64,000 bases of DNA, from NCBI GenBank assembly GCA_035626475.1, contig DASPNP010000057.1, positions 1 through 64,000 of the forward strand. Reading direction: 5' to 3'. Below, in pieces: positions 1 to 8,450 of the stretch. Numbering within the stretch: the stretch's first letter is position 1; each line of letters opens with the position of its first letter. Under the pieces are notes generated by a model. It did not search any database. It was given only the letters and a program-made list of their open reading frames with translations, and was not told where the DNA came from. This DNA is from DASPKT01 sp035626475. GTDB taxonomy: Bacteria > Pseudomonadota > Alphaproteobacteria > Azospirillales > Azospirillaceae. The translations under genes and the position numbers were made by a program.

Positions 1-173
1 GCCTTGCGGATCGTCACCCGCGAGGCCCCCGTCAGCTCGCTCAGCGCGCGCTCCGACGGCAAAGCCTCGCCGGTGGCGATCTGGCCCTCGTTGATGCTGT
101 CGCGCAGCTTGTTCGCCAGCTGGATGTACAGCGGCGTGTGCTCGTTCCAGTCCGGCTTGAGCTTCAGCTCCAT
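1..173 (-). CDS. GntR/HutC-family transcriptional regulator, N-terminal part (truncated by window edge)
   Basis: Only the first 57 codons are in the window; the ATG is at 173 on the minus strand. The visible protein is a GntR winged helix-turn-helix: it opens with the family-typical 'PLYIQLANKLRDSI' helix and continues to 'LPSERALSELTGASRVTIRK', the recognition-helix region at about residues 37-56. The effector domain lies outside the window, so the HutC subfamily is inferred from the type of N-terminus and from the NagX-like gene opposite it. It is divergent from the acyltransferase at 327. TGGTA-containing palindromes in the shared promoter and in the next two promoters are candidate operators, making it a likely local NagR-type repressor of amino-sugar genes. 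Confidence 0.85.
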   Translation of the reverse strand, partial: MELKLKPDWNEHTPLYIQLANKLRDSINEGQIATGEALPSERALSELTGASRVTIRK

Positions 174-268
174 GGGCGGAACACCTCTTCCCGGCTGTGA
201 CGCACACCACTCTAAGCCGCTTCCCGCCGCCCGCCAAGGCCGCAGCGCCCGCTGTCCGGGCCGCCGGC

Positions 269-300
269 TTGACAGGTAGGGTGATGCCAATATGGTACCA
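269..300 (+). promoter_or_regulatory. Promoter with overlapping GntR-type operator upstream of the nagX-like gene
   Basis: A consensus -35 TTGACA (269-274) and a 16-bp spacer precede a TATGGT -10 (291-296). The -10 overlaps the perfect 8-bp palindrome TGGTACCA (293-300). A repressor bound here would block the promoter. The site lies between the divergent GntR gene and the acyltransferase. Confidence 0.55.
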
Positions 301-326
301 GCAGGCCAGCCAAGGAGACCGCCGCC

Positions 327-1421
327 ATGCCGACACAAGGCCAGACGCGCGCCAGCCCGTCCCGCGACGGCGCGCTGGACGCCTTCCGCGGCCTGGTGGT
401 GCTGGCCATGCTGCTGGTGAACCTCCAGGGCTCGCACGCCCAGGCCTACGCGCCGCTGGCGCACGCCGCCTGGCACGGGCTGACCCTGGCGGATCTGGTC
501 TTCCCCTTCTTCCTGCTGGTGGTGGGTCTGTCGGTGCCGCTGGCGCTGGACCGGCCGGGCCCGCGCCCCGCCTGGGCGCCGATCCTCAGGCGCACGGCCC
601 TGCTGGTGCTGATCGGCGTCGCGCTGAACTGGCTGCTGCAGCCGGCGCTGCCCCTGGCGGAGCTGCGGCTGACCGGCGTGCTGCAGCGCATCGGCCTCGT
701 CTATCTCGCCTGCGCCGCGGCGGCGCTGCTGTGGCGCGGCGCGCTGGCGCCCCTGCGGGCGGCGGTGGCGCTGATGGTCCTGCACGCCGCACTGCTGCTG
801 ATGCCGGCGCCAGGGGAGGCGCTGGCGAGCATGGAGCCGGGCCTGGGCCTCAGCGGCTGGGCTGACCGGGAATTGCTGCCCGGCCGGGCGCATCGTGGCA
901 CCCATGACCCGGAGGGCGTGCTCTCCACCCTGTCGGCCATCGCCACCGGCCTGCTGGGCGTGGCGGCGGCGCGGTTCCAGGCCACCGGCGGTTCGGCCAA
1001 GCGCCTGGCATCGGTCGGGGCCGGCGCCGTGCTGCTGGGCCTCGCCCTGACGCCGCTGCTGCCGCTGAACAAGTCGCTCTGGACCGCCAGCTTCGCCCTG
1101 GTCTCGGCCGGGCTGGGGCTGCTCTGCCTGCTTGGCCTGCGGGCCGTGTGGGAGCGGGTGGCGCGGCAAGCCTGGGCACGCGGCGCGGTGCTGCTGGGCC
1201 GCACCGCCCTGACGCTCTACGTGCTGCACATGCTGCTGATCGCCCTTTTGGTCCGCCAGGCGCCGGACGGCAGGCGGCTCTGGACCCATGGCTTCGAGGC
1301 GCTGGCGGCCACCGACCTGCCGGCGCCGACGGCCTCCCTGCTGTTCGCCATTCTCGCCTCGGCGCTCTGCGCCGCCGCCATGCCGCCGCTGCGGCGCCGG
1401 GGCTGGCTGCTGCGGGCCTGA
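327..1421 (+). CDS. nagX: NagX-like membrane acyltransferase (COG4299 / heparan-alpha-glucosaminide N-acetyltransferase family)
   Basis: A 364-residue integral membrane protein with about ten hydrophobic segments. It begins with the family signature 'LDAFRGLVVLAMLLVN' (about residues 17-32), followed by 'LVFPFFLLVVGLSVPLAL' in the second membrane helix. This family (NagX, DUF5009) is related to lysosomal heparan-alpha-glucosaminide N-acetyltransferase. In proteobacteria it is repeatedly found in N-acetylglucosamine or chitin-utilisation clusters, where a role in periplasmic or membrane acetyl transfer to amino sugars is suspected but poorly proven. A ribosome site GGAG lies about 10 bases before the ATG. 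It is divergent from a GntR regulator and followed at 1484 by a methyltransferase with its own operator, so it is probably a separate transcription unit. Confidence 0.85.
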   Translation: MPTQGQTRASPSRDGALDAFRGLVVLAMLLVNLQGSHAQAYAPLAHAAWHGLTLADLVFPFFLLVVGLSVPLALDRPGPRPAWAPILRRTALLVLIGVALNWLLQPALPLAELRLTGVLQRIGLVYLACAAAALLWRGALAPLRAAVALMVLHAALLLMPAPGEALASMEPGLGLSGWADRELLPGRAHRGTHDPEGVLSTLSAIATGLLGVAAARFQATGGSAKRLASVGAGAVLLGLALTPLLPLNKSLWTASFALVSAGLGLLCLLGLRAVWERVARQAWARGAVLLGRTALTLYVLHMLLIALLVRQAPDGRRLWTHGFEALAATDLPAPTASLLFAILASALCAAAMPPLRRRGWLLRA

Positions 1422-1463
1422 TGGACAGGTGCCCGTAAAGTGATATCTTAGTGGTATCATACC
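1422..1463 (+). promoter_or_regulatory. Promoter and GntR-type operator upstream of the methyltransferase
   Basis: A TGGACA -35 (1422-1427), a 16-bp spacer and TATCTT -10 (1444-1449) are followed at the expected start of transcription by the perfect inverted repeat GGTAT-C-ATACC (1453-1463). The half-site matches the TGGTA motif at 293 and the half-sites at 2204 and 2248, which supports one GntR-type regulator acting on all of them. Confidence 0.5.
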
Positions 1464-1483
1464 GACAGACCGGGGAGGCATCC

Positions 1484-2161
1484 ATGTCCAGCGGGTCCGA
1501 TCACGACAAGGGTCTCGTCGAGAGCTGGCACGCCAATGCCGGCGCCTGGTCGCGGGCGGTGGCGGACGGCGCCATCCCCAGCCGTCGGCTGGTGACCGAC
1601 AAGGCGGTGGTGGAGGCGGTACTGGCGCTGCGCCCAGCCCGCGTGCTGGATCTGGGCTGCGGCGAGGGTTGGCTGACCCGGGCGCTGGCGCCGCATGTCG
1701 GCACGGCGGTAGGCGTGGACCTGGTGCCCGAGCTGGTCGAGCGGGCACGGGCGCAGGGCGGGGCCGAGTACCACGTCGCCTCCTATGCCGAGCTGGCCGC
1801 CGATCCGGCGCGGGTCGGCACCGGCTTCGACGTGATCGTCGCCAACTTCGCCCTGCTGGACGAGAATCCGGCGCCGCTGCTGGCGGCGTTGCGCCGGATC
1901 GCGGCGCCGGGCGGCCGGCTGGTGATCCAGACGCTGCATCCCGGCGCGGTGGACGGCCCCTACGAGGATGGCTGGCGCACCGAGACCTTCACCGCCTTCG
2001 ACGGCGGCGCCGACTGGAAGCCGATGCCCTGGTACTTCCGCACCGTGGCCTCCTGGCTGCGACTGGTCTCAACCGACTGGCGCCTCGAGTCGCTGGATGA
2101 GCCGCTGAATCCGCTGACCCGGCGGCCGGCATCGCTGCTGATCACGGCCGTCGCGGGCTGA
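1484..2161 (+). CDS. Class I SAM-dependent methyltransferase
   Basis: A 225-residue Rossmann-fold methyltransferase. Motif I is 'VLDLGCGEGWLTRAL' (about residues 54-68), the acidic end of beta-2 is 'GVDL' (77-80), and the motif IV-like 'FDVIVANFALL' and 'APGGRLVIQTLHP' segments follow in order. The ATG at 1484 was chosen because GGGGAGG lies just upstream (1471-1477); an upstream in-frame GTG at 1451 falls inside the operator palindrome. The substrate cannot be told from the sequence. It sits between a NagX-like gene and a TonB receptor and appears to share their GntR-type regulation, so a role tied to the imported sugar or a general housekeeping methylation are both possible. Confidence 0.85.
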   Translation: MSSGSDHDKGLVESWHANAGAWSRAVADGAIPSRRLVTDKAVVEAVLALRPARVLDLGCGEGWLTRALAPHVGTAVGVDLVPELVERARAQGGAEYHVASYAELAADPARVGTGFDVIVANFALLDENPAPLLAALRRIAAPGGRLVIQTLHPGAVDGPYEDGWRTETFTAFDGGADWKPMPWYFRTVASWLRLVSTDWRLESLDEPLNPLTRRPASLLITAVAG

Positions 2162-2203
2162 AAAGCCACAGTCGGCGGCGTCGGGAGACCGCGTGGCTTA
2201 GAG

Positions 2204-2253
2204 TGGTATCTTTCAGCCTTTACAAGAGCCCGGAATTGATTACAGTTTGGTAT
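2204..2253 (+). promoter_or_regulatory. Promoter bracketed by two TGGTAT half-sites upstream of the TonB receptor
   Basis: TTTACA (2219-2224), a 16-bp spacer and TACAGT (2241-2246) form a sigma-70-like promoter. TGGTAT half-sites at 2204-2209 and 2248-2253 flank it, in direct orientation. They match the half-sites upstream of the nagX-like and methyltransferase genes. Confidence 0.45.
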
Positions 2254-2306
2254 GCACGCCGATAAGGCGGCAGCTTCGGTCAGAGCCACAAGAACAGGAG
2301 GGGGGC

Positions 2307-5030
2307 ATGGGCAAGCATCTCGCGAAGGGTCTTTTGGGCGCGACGGCCCTGGTGTCCCTCATGGCGGCACCGCAGGCGCTGGCGCAAGGCACGGCCGGCC
2401 AGGCGGACGCCACGGCCGAGCTGGAGGAGATCGTGGTCACGGGCTCGCGCATCCCGCGCGCCGACCTGACCTCGACCAGCCCCGTCTCCATCACCTCGCA
2501 GGAGCAGATCCGGCTGGACCGCGCCGTCACGGTGGAAGACTTCTCGGTGAAGCTGCCGCAGCTGGCGGGCGGCGTGAACAACACCTCGGCCGGGTCCGAC
2601 GCGTACGGCGCCCAGACGCTGGACCTGCGCAACTTCGGCCAGAACCGCACGCTGGTGCTGATCAACGGCACCCGCGCCGTGCCCTTCAGCTTCCGCAACG
2701 CCGTCGACGTCAACGCCATCCCGGCCGCGCTGCTGAAGCGCGTGGACATCCTGACCGGCGGTGCGGCGGCCGTGTACGGCGCCGACGCGGTCGCGGGCGT
2801 GGTGAACTTCATCATCGACAACGAGTTCGAGGGGCTGGAGGCCGGCGCCAACTACGAGCATGCCGAGGATGGCGGCTCGCAGTATGGCGGCCACGTCGCC
2901 GCCGGCGGCCGCATCGGCGACCGCGGCCACGTCGTGGGCTATCTCGACTATGCGCGGCGCGAGACGCTGCGCGCCGGCGACCGTCCCTTCGCCCTGGCGC
3001 GGCCCGGCCTGGTGCCCGCCGCCGGCGGCAATTTCACCGACGTGGCCAGCGGCCGGACCTTCGCCTTCGACGATGCCGGCAACTTCACCCTGACGCCGCA
3101 GACCTCGAACTTCACGCCCCAATACATCCTGATCCAGCCGATGGAGCGCTACAACGCCTCCACCTTCTTCGAGTACGACGTGCTGGACGGCGTCACCGCC
3201 TATGGCCGCGGCATGTACACCAACGTGCAGACCACCGGCTCCAGCCGCTCCGGCTCGCAGCCCGTCGCGGTCAACGAGGTGGTGAACATCCGCCAGGACA
3301 ACCGCTTCCTGCCGGACCAAGCGCGCAACCTGCTGACCTTCGTGAACGGCGTGGCGCAGGTGCGCGTCAACCGCTCGCTGGGCGAGCTCGGCATCATCAC
3401 CGCCGACACCGAGCGCAACACCTACCAGGGCCAGCTGGGCCTGCGCGGCCCGGTGACGACCGACATCGGCTGGGACGTCTACGCCCAGTTCGGCCGGACC
3501 GAGGAGGAGACGACGGTCAACGGCGACGCCATACGCAACAACGCGGACGGCACCAGCCGCTTCGCCGGCATCGCCAATACGGTGGACATCTTCGGCCCCG
3601 GCGCCGACCTGGCCGGCTTCGGCCAGAGCTTCCAGCGCGACATCCGCGAGCGCGAGCAGTTCGTCACATCCGCCGTCCTGTCCGGCACCAGCGCCGGCCT
3701 GTTCGAGCTGCCGGCCGGCCCGCTGGGCTTCGCCGCCGGCTACGAGTACCGCGACGAGAAGGGCACCATCACCCACGACGCGGCGCTGGGCCTGGGCCTG
3801 TCCTTCCGCCAGGGCGTGGAGCTGCCGGTGCGCGGCTCCTTCGACACCAACGAGTTCTACGGCGAGCTGCTGGTGCCGGTGATCCGGGACGTCGACTTCG
3901 TCAAGGAGCTGAACCTCGAGGGCGCCTACCGCACGTCCGACTATTCCAACGCCGGGCGGTTCGACACCAACAAGCTGGCCTCCACCTGGGCGGTGAACGA
4001 CGACATCCGCTTCCGCGGCTCGCGCCAGAAGGTCATCCGCGCACCCAACATCGGCGAGTTCGCGGCGCCGACCTCGTCCATTCCCTTCTCCTCGCTGGTC
4101 ACGGTGGCGCGCCTGGCGCCGCGCTACGCCGGCGATCCCTGCGCGCTGGGCACCGGCAACGCCGAGCAGTGCCGCCGCTTCGGCGCGCCGGCCGCCGGCA
4201 GCTACAATTCGCGCGACGCCGCCAACCTGCGCGGCAACTACTTCTTCGGCGGCAATCCCGACATCGGGCCGGAGAGCGGCATCACCTACACGGTGGGCAC
4301 GGCCATCACGCCGCGCTTCCTGGACGGCTTCAGCGCCACGGTCGACTGGTACCAGATCAAGCTGAAGGACGCGGTCGGGCAGATCCAGCCGATCGACGCG
4401 CTGACCAGCTGCTACATCACCAACCCGGTGGCGGACAACCCGCTCTGCGCCGCCGTCACCCGCGATCCCACGACCGGCTTCATCCTGAACGGCTTCCCGA
4501 TCGACCGGAACCTGGGCGTGATCAAGCAGCGCGGCTTCGACGTCAACGCCTCCTACCGGCTGGACCTGCCGGAGGCCGTCCCGGGCGAGACGCTGACCCT
4601 GCAGTATCAGGGCAACATCGTCACCGACTACACGATCCAGCGGAACGAGGTGCTGCAGCCCGTCAACTGCAAGGGCAGCTACGGCTTCGCCTGCTCGTCC
4701 GACGCCGTGTCGCTGGTGGCGGCCGACTACCGCCACCGGGTCTCGCTGACCTGGGACGTGGGCATGGTGACGGCGCAGCTGGGCTGGCAGCGCATCGGCG
4801 ACGTGCGCGACAGCGCGCTCGGCAGCACCGAGCGCATCAAGGCGCAGGACTATTTCGACGCCGCCGTGTCGGTGGAGGCGGTCGAGGGCGTGACGCTGAA
4901 CGTGGGCGTCGACAATCTGCTCGAGAACAAGCCGCCGCGCCCGACCAACGCCGGCAGCTTCAACACCTATCCCGACACCTACAACGTGATCGGGCGGACC
5001 ATCGGCGTCTCGCTGACCATCCGCCAGTAA
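2307..5030 (+). CDS. TonB-dependent outer-membrane receptor (amino-sugar locus)
   Basis: A 907-residue receptor with a signal peptide (about residues 1-25, ending 'MAAPQALAQ'), then the plug-domain opening 'LEEIVVTGSRIPRADL' (about 34-49). The plug continues with 'RNFGQNRTLVLINGTR' and 'VDILTGGAAAVYGADAVAG', as in sugar- and peptide-transporting receptors of Xanthomonas and Caulobacter type. A long beta-barrel follows, ending 'GVSLTIRQ' rather than the usual terminal Phe. The ATG at 2307 follows AGGAGGGGGG and gives a clean signal peptide; the in-frame upstream ATG at 2247 would put a polar extension in front of it. The symporter gene begins about 80 bp downstream, so receptor and inner-membrane carrier probably form one uptake route, regulated by the GntR protein. 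Confidence 0.92.
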   Translation: MGKHLAKGLLGATALVSLMAAPQALAQGTAGQADATAELEEIVVTGSRIPRADLTSTSPVSITSQEQIRLDRAVTVEDFSVKLPQLAGGVNNTSAGSDAYGAQTLDLRNFGQNRTLVLINGTRAVPFSFRNAVDVNAIPAALLKRVDILTGGAAAVYGADAVAGVVNFIIDNEFEGLEAGANYEHAEDGGSQYGGHVAAGGRIGDRGHVVGYLDYARRETLRAGDRPFALARPGLVPAAGGNFTDVASGRTFAFDDAGNFTLTPQTSNFTPQYILIQPMERYNASTFFEYDVLDGVTAYGRGMYTNVQTTGSSRSGSQPVAVNEVVNIRQDNRFLPDQARNLLTFVNGVAQVRVNRSLGELGIITADTERNTYQGQLGLRGPVTTDIGWDVYAQFGRTEEETTVNGDAIRNNADGTSRFAGIANTVDIFGPGADLAGFGQSFQRDIREREQFVTSAVLSGTSAGLFELPAGPLGFAAGYEYRDEKGTITHDAALGLGLSFRQGVELPVRGSFDTNEFYGELLVPVIRDVDFVKELNLEGAYRTSDYSNAGRFDTNKLASTWAVNDDIRFRGSRQKVIRAPNIGEFAAPTSSIPFSSLVTVARLAPRYAGDPCALGTGNAEQCRRFGAPAAGSYNSRDAANLRGNYFFGGNPDIGPESGITYTVGTAITPRFLDGFSATVDWYQIKLKDAVGQIQPIDALTSCYITNPVADNPLCAAVTRDPTTGFILNGFPIDRNLGVIKQRGFDVNASYRLDLPEAVPGETLTLQYQGNIVTDYTIQRNEVLQPVNCKGSYGFACSSDAVSLVAADYRHRVSLTWDVGMVTAQLGWQRIGDVRDSALGSTERIKAQDYFDAAVSVEAVEGVTLNVGVDNLLENKPPRPTNAGSFNTYPDTYNVIGRTIGVSLTIRQ

Positions 5031-5109
5031 GCGGCGCGTCCGGCGGCGGGCGGCTTCCCGGCTCAATCCGGGACGCCGCTTCGCCGCGGCCGGCAGGAGC
5101 ATCGGCAGC

Positions 5110-6681
5110 ATGGCGTTGCAGTTCACGGCCCTCGACTGGGCCATCCTCGGCGGCTATGTCGTCCTGCTGGCGGCGGCCGGGTTCCTGTCCACCAGCCTGA
5201 GGATGCGCAGCGCCGCCGACTATTTCCTGGCGGGGCACCGGGTGCCGATCTGGCTGGTGGCGGTCTCGGTGCTGTCCACCACCCAGTCGGCGGCCACCTT
5301 CCTCGGCGCGCCCGATTATGGCTACCGGGGCGACTACACCTACCTGACCAGCTATCTCGGCTGCCTGGTGGCGGCGGTGATCGTGGCGAAGGTGCTGATG
5401 CCGCGCTTCTACGCGGTCAACGCCTCGACCGTGTACGAGCTGCTGGAGCACCGCTACGACGCCCGCGCCATGCGGGCGGCGGGCGGCATGTACCTGGTGG
5501 GCCGGCTCTTCGCCAGCGGCGCACGGCTCTACCTCGCCGCCATCGCCGTCTCGATGATCGTCTTCCTGGACATCGAGCCGCAGCACATCCTGGTGTCCTC
5601 GCTGCTGCTGGTGGTGTTCGGCATCGCCTTCACCTTCATCGGCGGCCTGCGGGCGGTGATCTGGAGCGACCTGGTGCAGGTCGTGATCTATGTCGGCGCG
5701 GCGCTGACCGTGCTGGTCTTCCTCTGGACCCTGATCCCGCTGTCCACGGGCGAGATGATCGCCGCCCTGTCGGAGACGCCGCAGGGCGCGGACAAGCTGC
5801 GCTTCCTGAACCTGTCGTTCAATTTCACCGAGCCCTTCACCCTGCTGTCGATCCTGACCGGCTTCGCGCTGCTGAACGCCGGCAATTTCGGCCTCGACCA
5901 GGACACCACCCAGCGCCTGCTGGCCTGCCGCAGCTCCGGCGAGGGCAGCCGGGCGCTCTACGTCTCGGTTTTCGCGGCGGTGCCGGTGGTGTTCATCTTC
6001 ATCGCCATCGGCTCGCTGCTGCACCTCTTCTACGACCGGCCCGACCTGATGGCGCGGGCGACGGGCGGCGCCGCCACCCAGTTCGAGGGCGAGAAGATCA
6101 CCATCTTCATGCATTTCATCCTGAGCCAGGTGCCGCCGGGCCTGCGGGGCTTCGTGACGGTGGGCGTCATCGCCGCCGCCGCGGTCAACTCCGGCCTGAT
6201 CTCCATGTCCTCGGTGCTGATCCAGGATTTCTACCGGCCCTGGCTGGAGAAGCGGGGCCGGACGAAGCCCGAGACGCATTATGTCCGCGCGGGCCAAGCC
6301 AGCATGGTGGTGCTGGGCGGGCTGCTGTTCGGCATGTCCATGCTCTGCTTCTACTGGCAGCGCTACACCAACACGCCGCTGCTGGAGTTCGTGCTGGGCG
6401 TCATGACCTTCGCCTATGCCGGGCTGCTGGGCGTCTATTTCGCCGCCATCTTCACCAGCCGCGGCTCCTCCGCCTCGGTCATCTGGGCGCTGGGCGCCGG
6501 CTTCGTGACCATCCTGCTGCAGCAGGCCTATGTGGTCGATATGGCCGGGCTGCCGGCCGCCTGGAAGAGCCTGGCCTTCCCCTGGCAGCTCTGCGTCGGC
6601 ATCCTGGTGGCGTTTCTCGTCTGCGTCGCCGGGCGGCAGCGGCCGGCAAGCCATGACGAGCGTGTCGTCCTACCCGGCTAG
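5110..6681 (+). CDS. Sodium:solute symporter family (SSS) inner-membrane carrier
   Basis: A 523-residue polytopic protein of the SSS/SGLT family with about 13-14 membrane helices. Characteristic segments are 'DYFLAGHRVPIWLVAVSV' near the N-terminus, 'TTQSAATFLGAPDYGYRGD', and 'GGLRAVIWSDLVQVVIYVG' (the family's conserved core). 'NAGNFGLDQDTTQRLLA' further on is typical of the sugar and solute branch. Sodium-coupled transport of a small solute across the inner membrane is the family function. Gene order (NagX-like, TonB receptor, symporter) suggests an amino sugar or its oligomer, but substrate residues were not assigned. It is convergent with the GMC oxidoreductase. Confidence 0.9.
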   Translation: MALQFTALDWAILGGYVVLLAAAGFLSTSLRMRSAADYFLAGHRVPIWLVAVSVLSTTQSAATFLGAPDYGYRGDYTYLTSYLGCLVAAVIVAKVLMPRFYAVNASTVYELLEHRYDARAMRAAGGMYLVGRLFASGARLYLAAIAVSMIVFLDIEPQHILVSSLLLVVFGIAFTFIGGLRAVIWSDLVQVVIYVGAALTVLVFLWTLIPLSTGEMIAALSETPQGADKLRFLNLSFNFTEPFTLLSILTGFALLNAGNFGLDQDTTQRLLACRSSGEGSRALYVSVFAAVPVVFIFIAIGSLLHLFYDRPDLMARATGGAATQFEGEKITIFMHFILSQVPPGLRGFVTVGVIAAAAVNSGLISMSSVLIQDFYRPWLEKRGRTKPETHYVRAGQASMVVLGGLLFGMSMLCFYWQRYTNTPLLEFVLGVMTFAYAGLLGVYFAAIFTSRGSSASVIWALGAGFVTILLQQAYVVDMAGLPAAWKSLAFPWQLCVGILVAFLVCVAGRQRPASHDERVVLPG

Positions 6682-6770
6682 CGCCATTTCCGATCCTCCG
6701 ACGATGGCGCCCGCCGCACGGCATTCGCGCCGTTCCGATCACCCCGCTTCCGCGGTCATCCCTCCGCATG

Positions 6771-6792
6771 GGGCGGCAGGCCCGGGCCGCCC
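6771..6792. terminator. Hairpin between convergent genes
   Basis: GGGCGGC (6771-6777), an 8-base loop and GCCGCCC (6786-6792) form a G+C-rich stem in the 152-bp space between the convergent symporter and GMC genes. There is no T-run, so termination is only probable. Confidence 0.35.
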
Positions 6793-6833
6793 GTGACGGC
6801 CAGCGCCGACGGCGCCTGGTGGGCGTATCGCGG

Positions 6834-8450
6834 CTATGCCGCCGATGCCGCCTTGTCGCGGGCGAGGATCATCGACGCGGCCTTCTCCGCGATCATCATG
6901 GTCGGCACGCTGGTGTTGCCGCCGATGATGGTCGGCATGGCCGAGGCGTCCACCACCCGCAGCCCCTCGATGCCGCGCACCCGCAGCTCCGAGTCCAGCA
7001 CCGCCTCCTCGTCCCCGCCCATGCGGCAGGTGCCGACGGGGTGGAAGATGGTGTTGGCGGTTTGGCGCACCCAGGAATCGATGGCCGCGTCGTCCTGCGC
7101 CGCCTCGCCCGGCGCCAGCTCCTCGCCCCGGTAGGGATCGAGCGGCGCCTGGCCGGCGATGCGCCGCGCCAGCCGCACCCCGTCGCGCAGGCAGCGCCGG
7201 TCCGCCTCCGCCGCCAGGTAGTTCGGCTGGATGGCAGGCTTGGCCGCCGGGTCGGGCGAGGTGATGAGGATCGTGCCCCGGCTCTCGGGCCGCAGCTGGT
7301 AGACGTTGGTCAGGAAGCCGTGCTGCATCTGGCCGACTTGCGTGGTCGCCAGCGACAGGCCGGGGACGAAGGTGACGTGGACGTCGGGGATCTCCAGCTC
7401 CGGCCTTGTCTTCAGGAAGCCGCCCGCCTCCAGCGGGATGCTGGCCGCCGGGCCCTTGCCGAATAACAGTGCCGACAGGCCGGCCAGCGCCGCCCGGTCC
7501 GGCCGCATCAGCCCGTAGAGCGTGACCGGCTTCAGGCACTTGTGCTGGACGTAGATGCCGAGATGGTCCTGCAGGTTGCGTCCCACGTCGCGCCGGTCCA
7601 GCACCACCGGGATGCCCAGGCGGTGCAGGTGCTCCGCCTCGCCGATGCCGGAGAGCTGCAGCAGCTGCGGGCTGTTGACCGCGCCGGCCGACAGGATCAC
7701 CTCGCGCCGGGCCTTGAGCGTGACGCGCTCGCCGCCGCGCGTGACCTGCAGCCCGGTGCAGCGCCGCCCCTCGAAGACCAGCCGCTCGACATGCACGCCG
7801 GTCTCGATGGAGAGGTTGGGGCGGCTACGTGCCGGTGCCAGGAAGGCGGTGGCGGCCGATACGCGCCGGCCTTCGCGGATGTTGAAGTCGTAGAGGCCGG
7901 TGCCCTCCTGGTCGGGGCCGTTGAAATCCTCGTTCTCCTTGAAGCCGGCGGCGTGGGTGCAGGCCAGCCAGGCGCGGTAGAGTGGGTGGTCGCCCCGCGC
8001 CTTCTCCGTGTGCAACTCGCCGTCGCGGCCGTGGAAGGCGTCGTTCCGCGGATGGCTGAGGTTGCGCTCGAAGGCGCGGAAATGCGGCAGCACATCCTCG
8101 TAGGACCAGCCGGCAAGCCCCAGCTGGCGCCAATGGTCGTAATCGCTGGCATGGCCGCGGATGTACATCATGCCGTTGATGGCGGTGCTGCCGCCCAGCA
8201 CCTTGCCGCGCGGCCAGACAAGCTTGCGCCCGTCCAGCCCCTCCTGCGCCTCGGTCTCGTAGCCCCAGTTCAGCGCCGGCAGGTAGTAGAGCAGGCCCGC
8301 CACCAGCGGGATGCGGATAAGCGGGTTCCAGTCCTTGGACCCCGCCTCCAGCAGCAGCACCCGGCTGCCCGGGTCGCGCGACAGCCGGTTCGCCAGCAGG
8401 CAGCCGGCCGAGCCGGCGCCGACGACGATGTAATCGGCCTCTTGGATCAT
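6834..8450 (-). CDS. GMC-family FAD-dependent oxidoreductase (choline dehydrogenase-like)
   Basis: A 538-residue GMC oxidoreductase. It carries the FAD dinucleotide fold 'YIVVGAGSAGCLLANRL' (about 7-23), GMC signature 1 around 'GKVLGGSTAINGMMYIRG' (about 80-97) and signature 2 'SAGAVNSPQLLQLSGIG' in mid-protein. The C-terminal 'FHPVGTCRMG' provides the catalytic His region. Family members oxidise alcohols (choline, glucose, polyethylene glycol, aromatic alcohols) and pass electrons to the respiratory chain. No signal peptide is seen, so it is cytoplasmic or membrane-peripheral. The ATG overlaps the stop of the upstream ABC ATPase by 4 bp (ATGA), so it is the translationally coupled last gene of the ABC-importer operon and probably oxidises the imported compound. 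Confidence 0.92.
   Translation of the reverse strand: MIQEADYIVVGAGSAGCLLANRLSRDPGSRVLLLEAGSKDWNPLIRIPLVAGLLYYLPALNWGYETEAQEGLDGRKLVWPRGKVLGGSTAINGMMYIRGHASDYDHWRQLGLAGWSYEDVLPHFRAFERNLSHPRNDAFHGRDGELHTEKARGDHPLYRAWLACTHAAGFKENEDFNGPDQEGTGLYDFNIREGRRVSAATAFLAPARSRPNLSIETGVHVERLVFEGRRCTGLQVTRGGERVTLKARREVILSAGAVNSPQLLQLSGIGEAEHLHRLGIPVVLDRRDVGRNLQDHLGIYVQHKCLKPVTLYGLMRPDRAALAGLSALLFGKGPAASIPLEAGGFLKTRPELEIPDVHVTFVPGLSLATTQVGQMQHGFLTNVYQLRPESRGTILITSPDPAAKPAIQPNYLAAEADRRCLRDGVRLARRIAGQAPLDPYRGEELAPGEAAQDDAAIDSWVRQTANTIFHPVGTCRMGGDEEAVLDSELRVRGIEGLRVVDASAMPTIIGGNTSVPTMMIAEKAASMILARDKAASAA

Noticed and set aside
2280..5144. 954-codon minus-strand reading frame opposite the first TonB receptor
   Set aside because: It is the antisense shadow of a clear receptor gene in G+C-rich DNA. 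Composition is Ala/Arg/Val/Gly-heavy with no domain, and it would overlap the symporter start.
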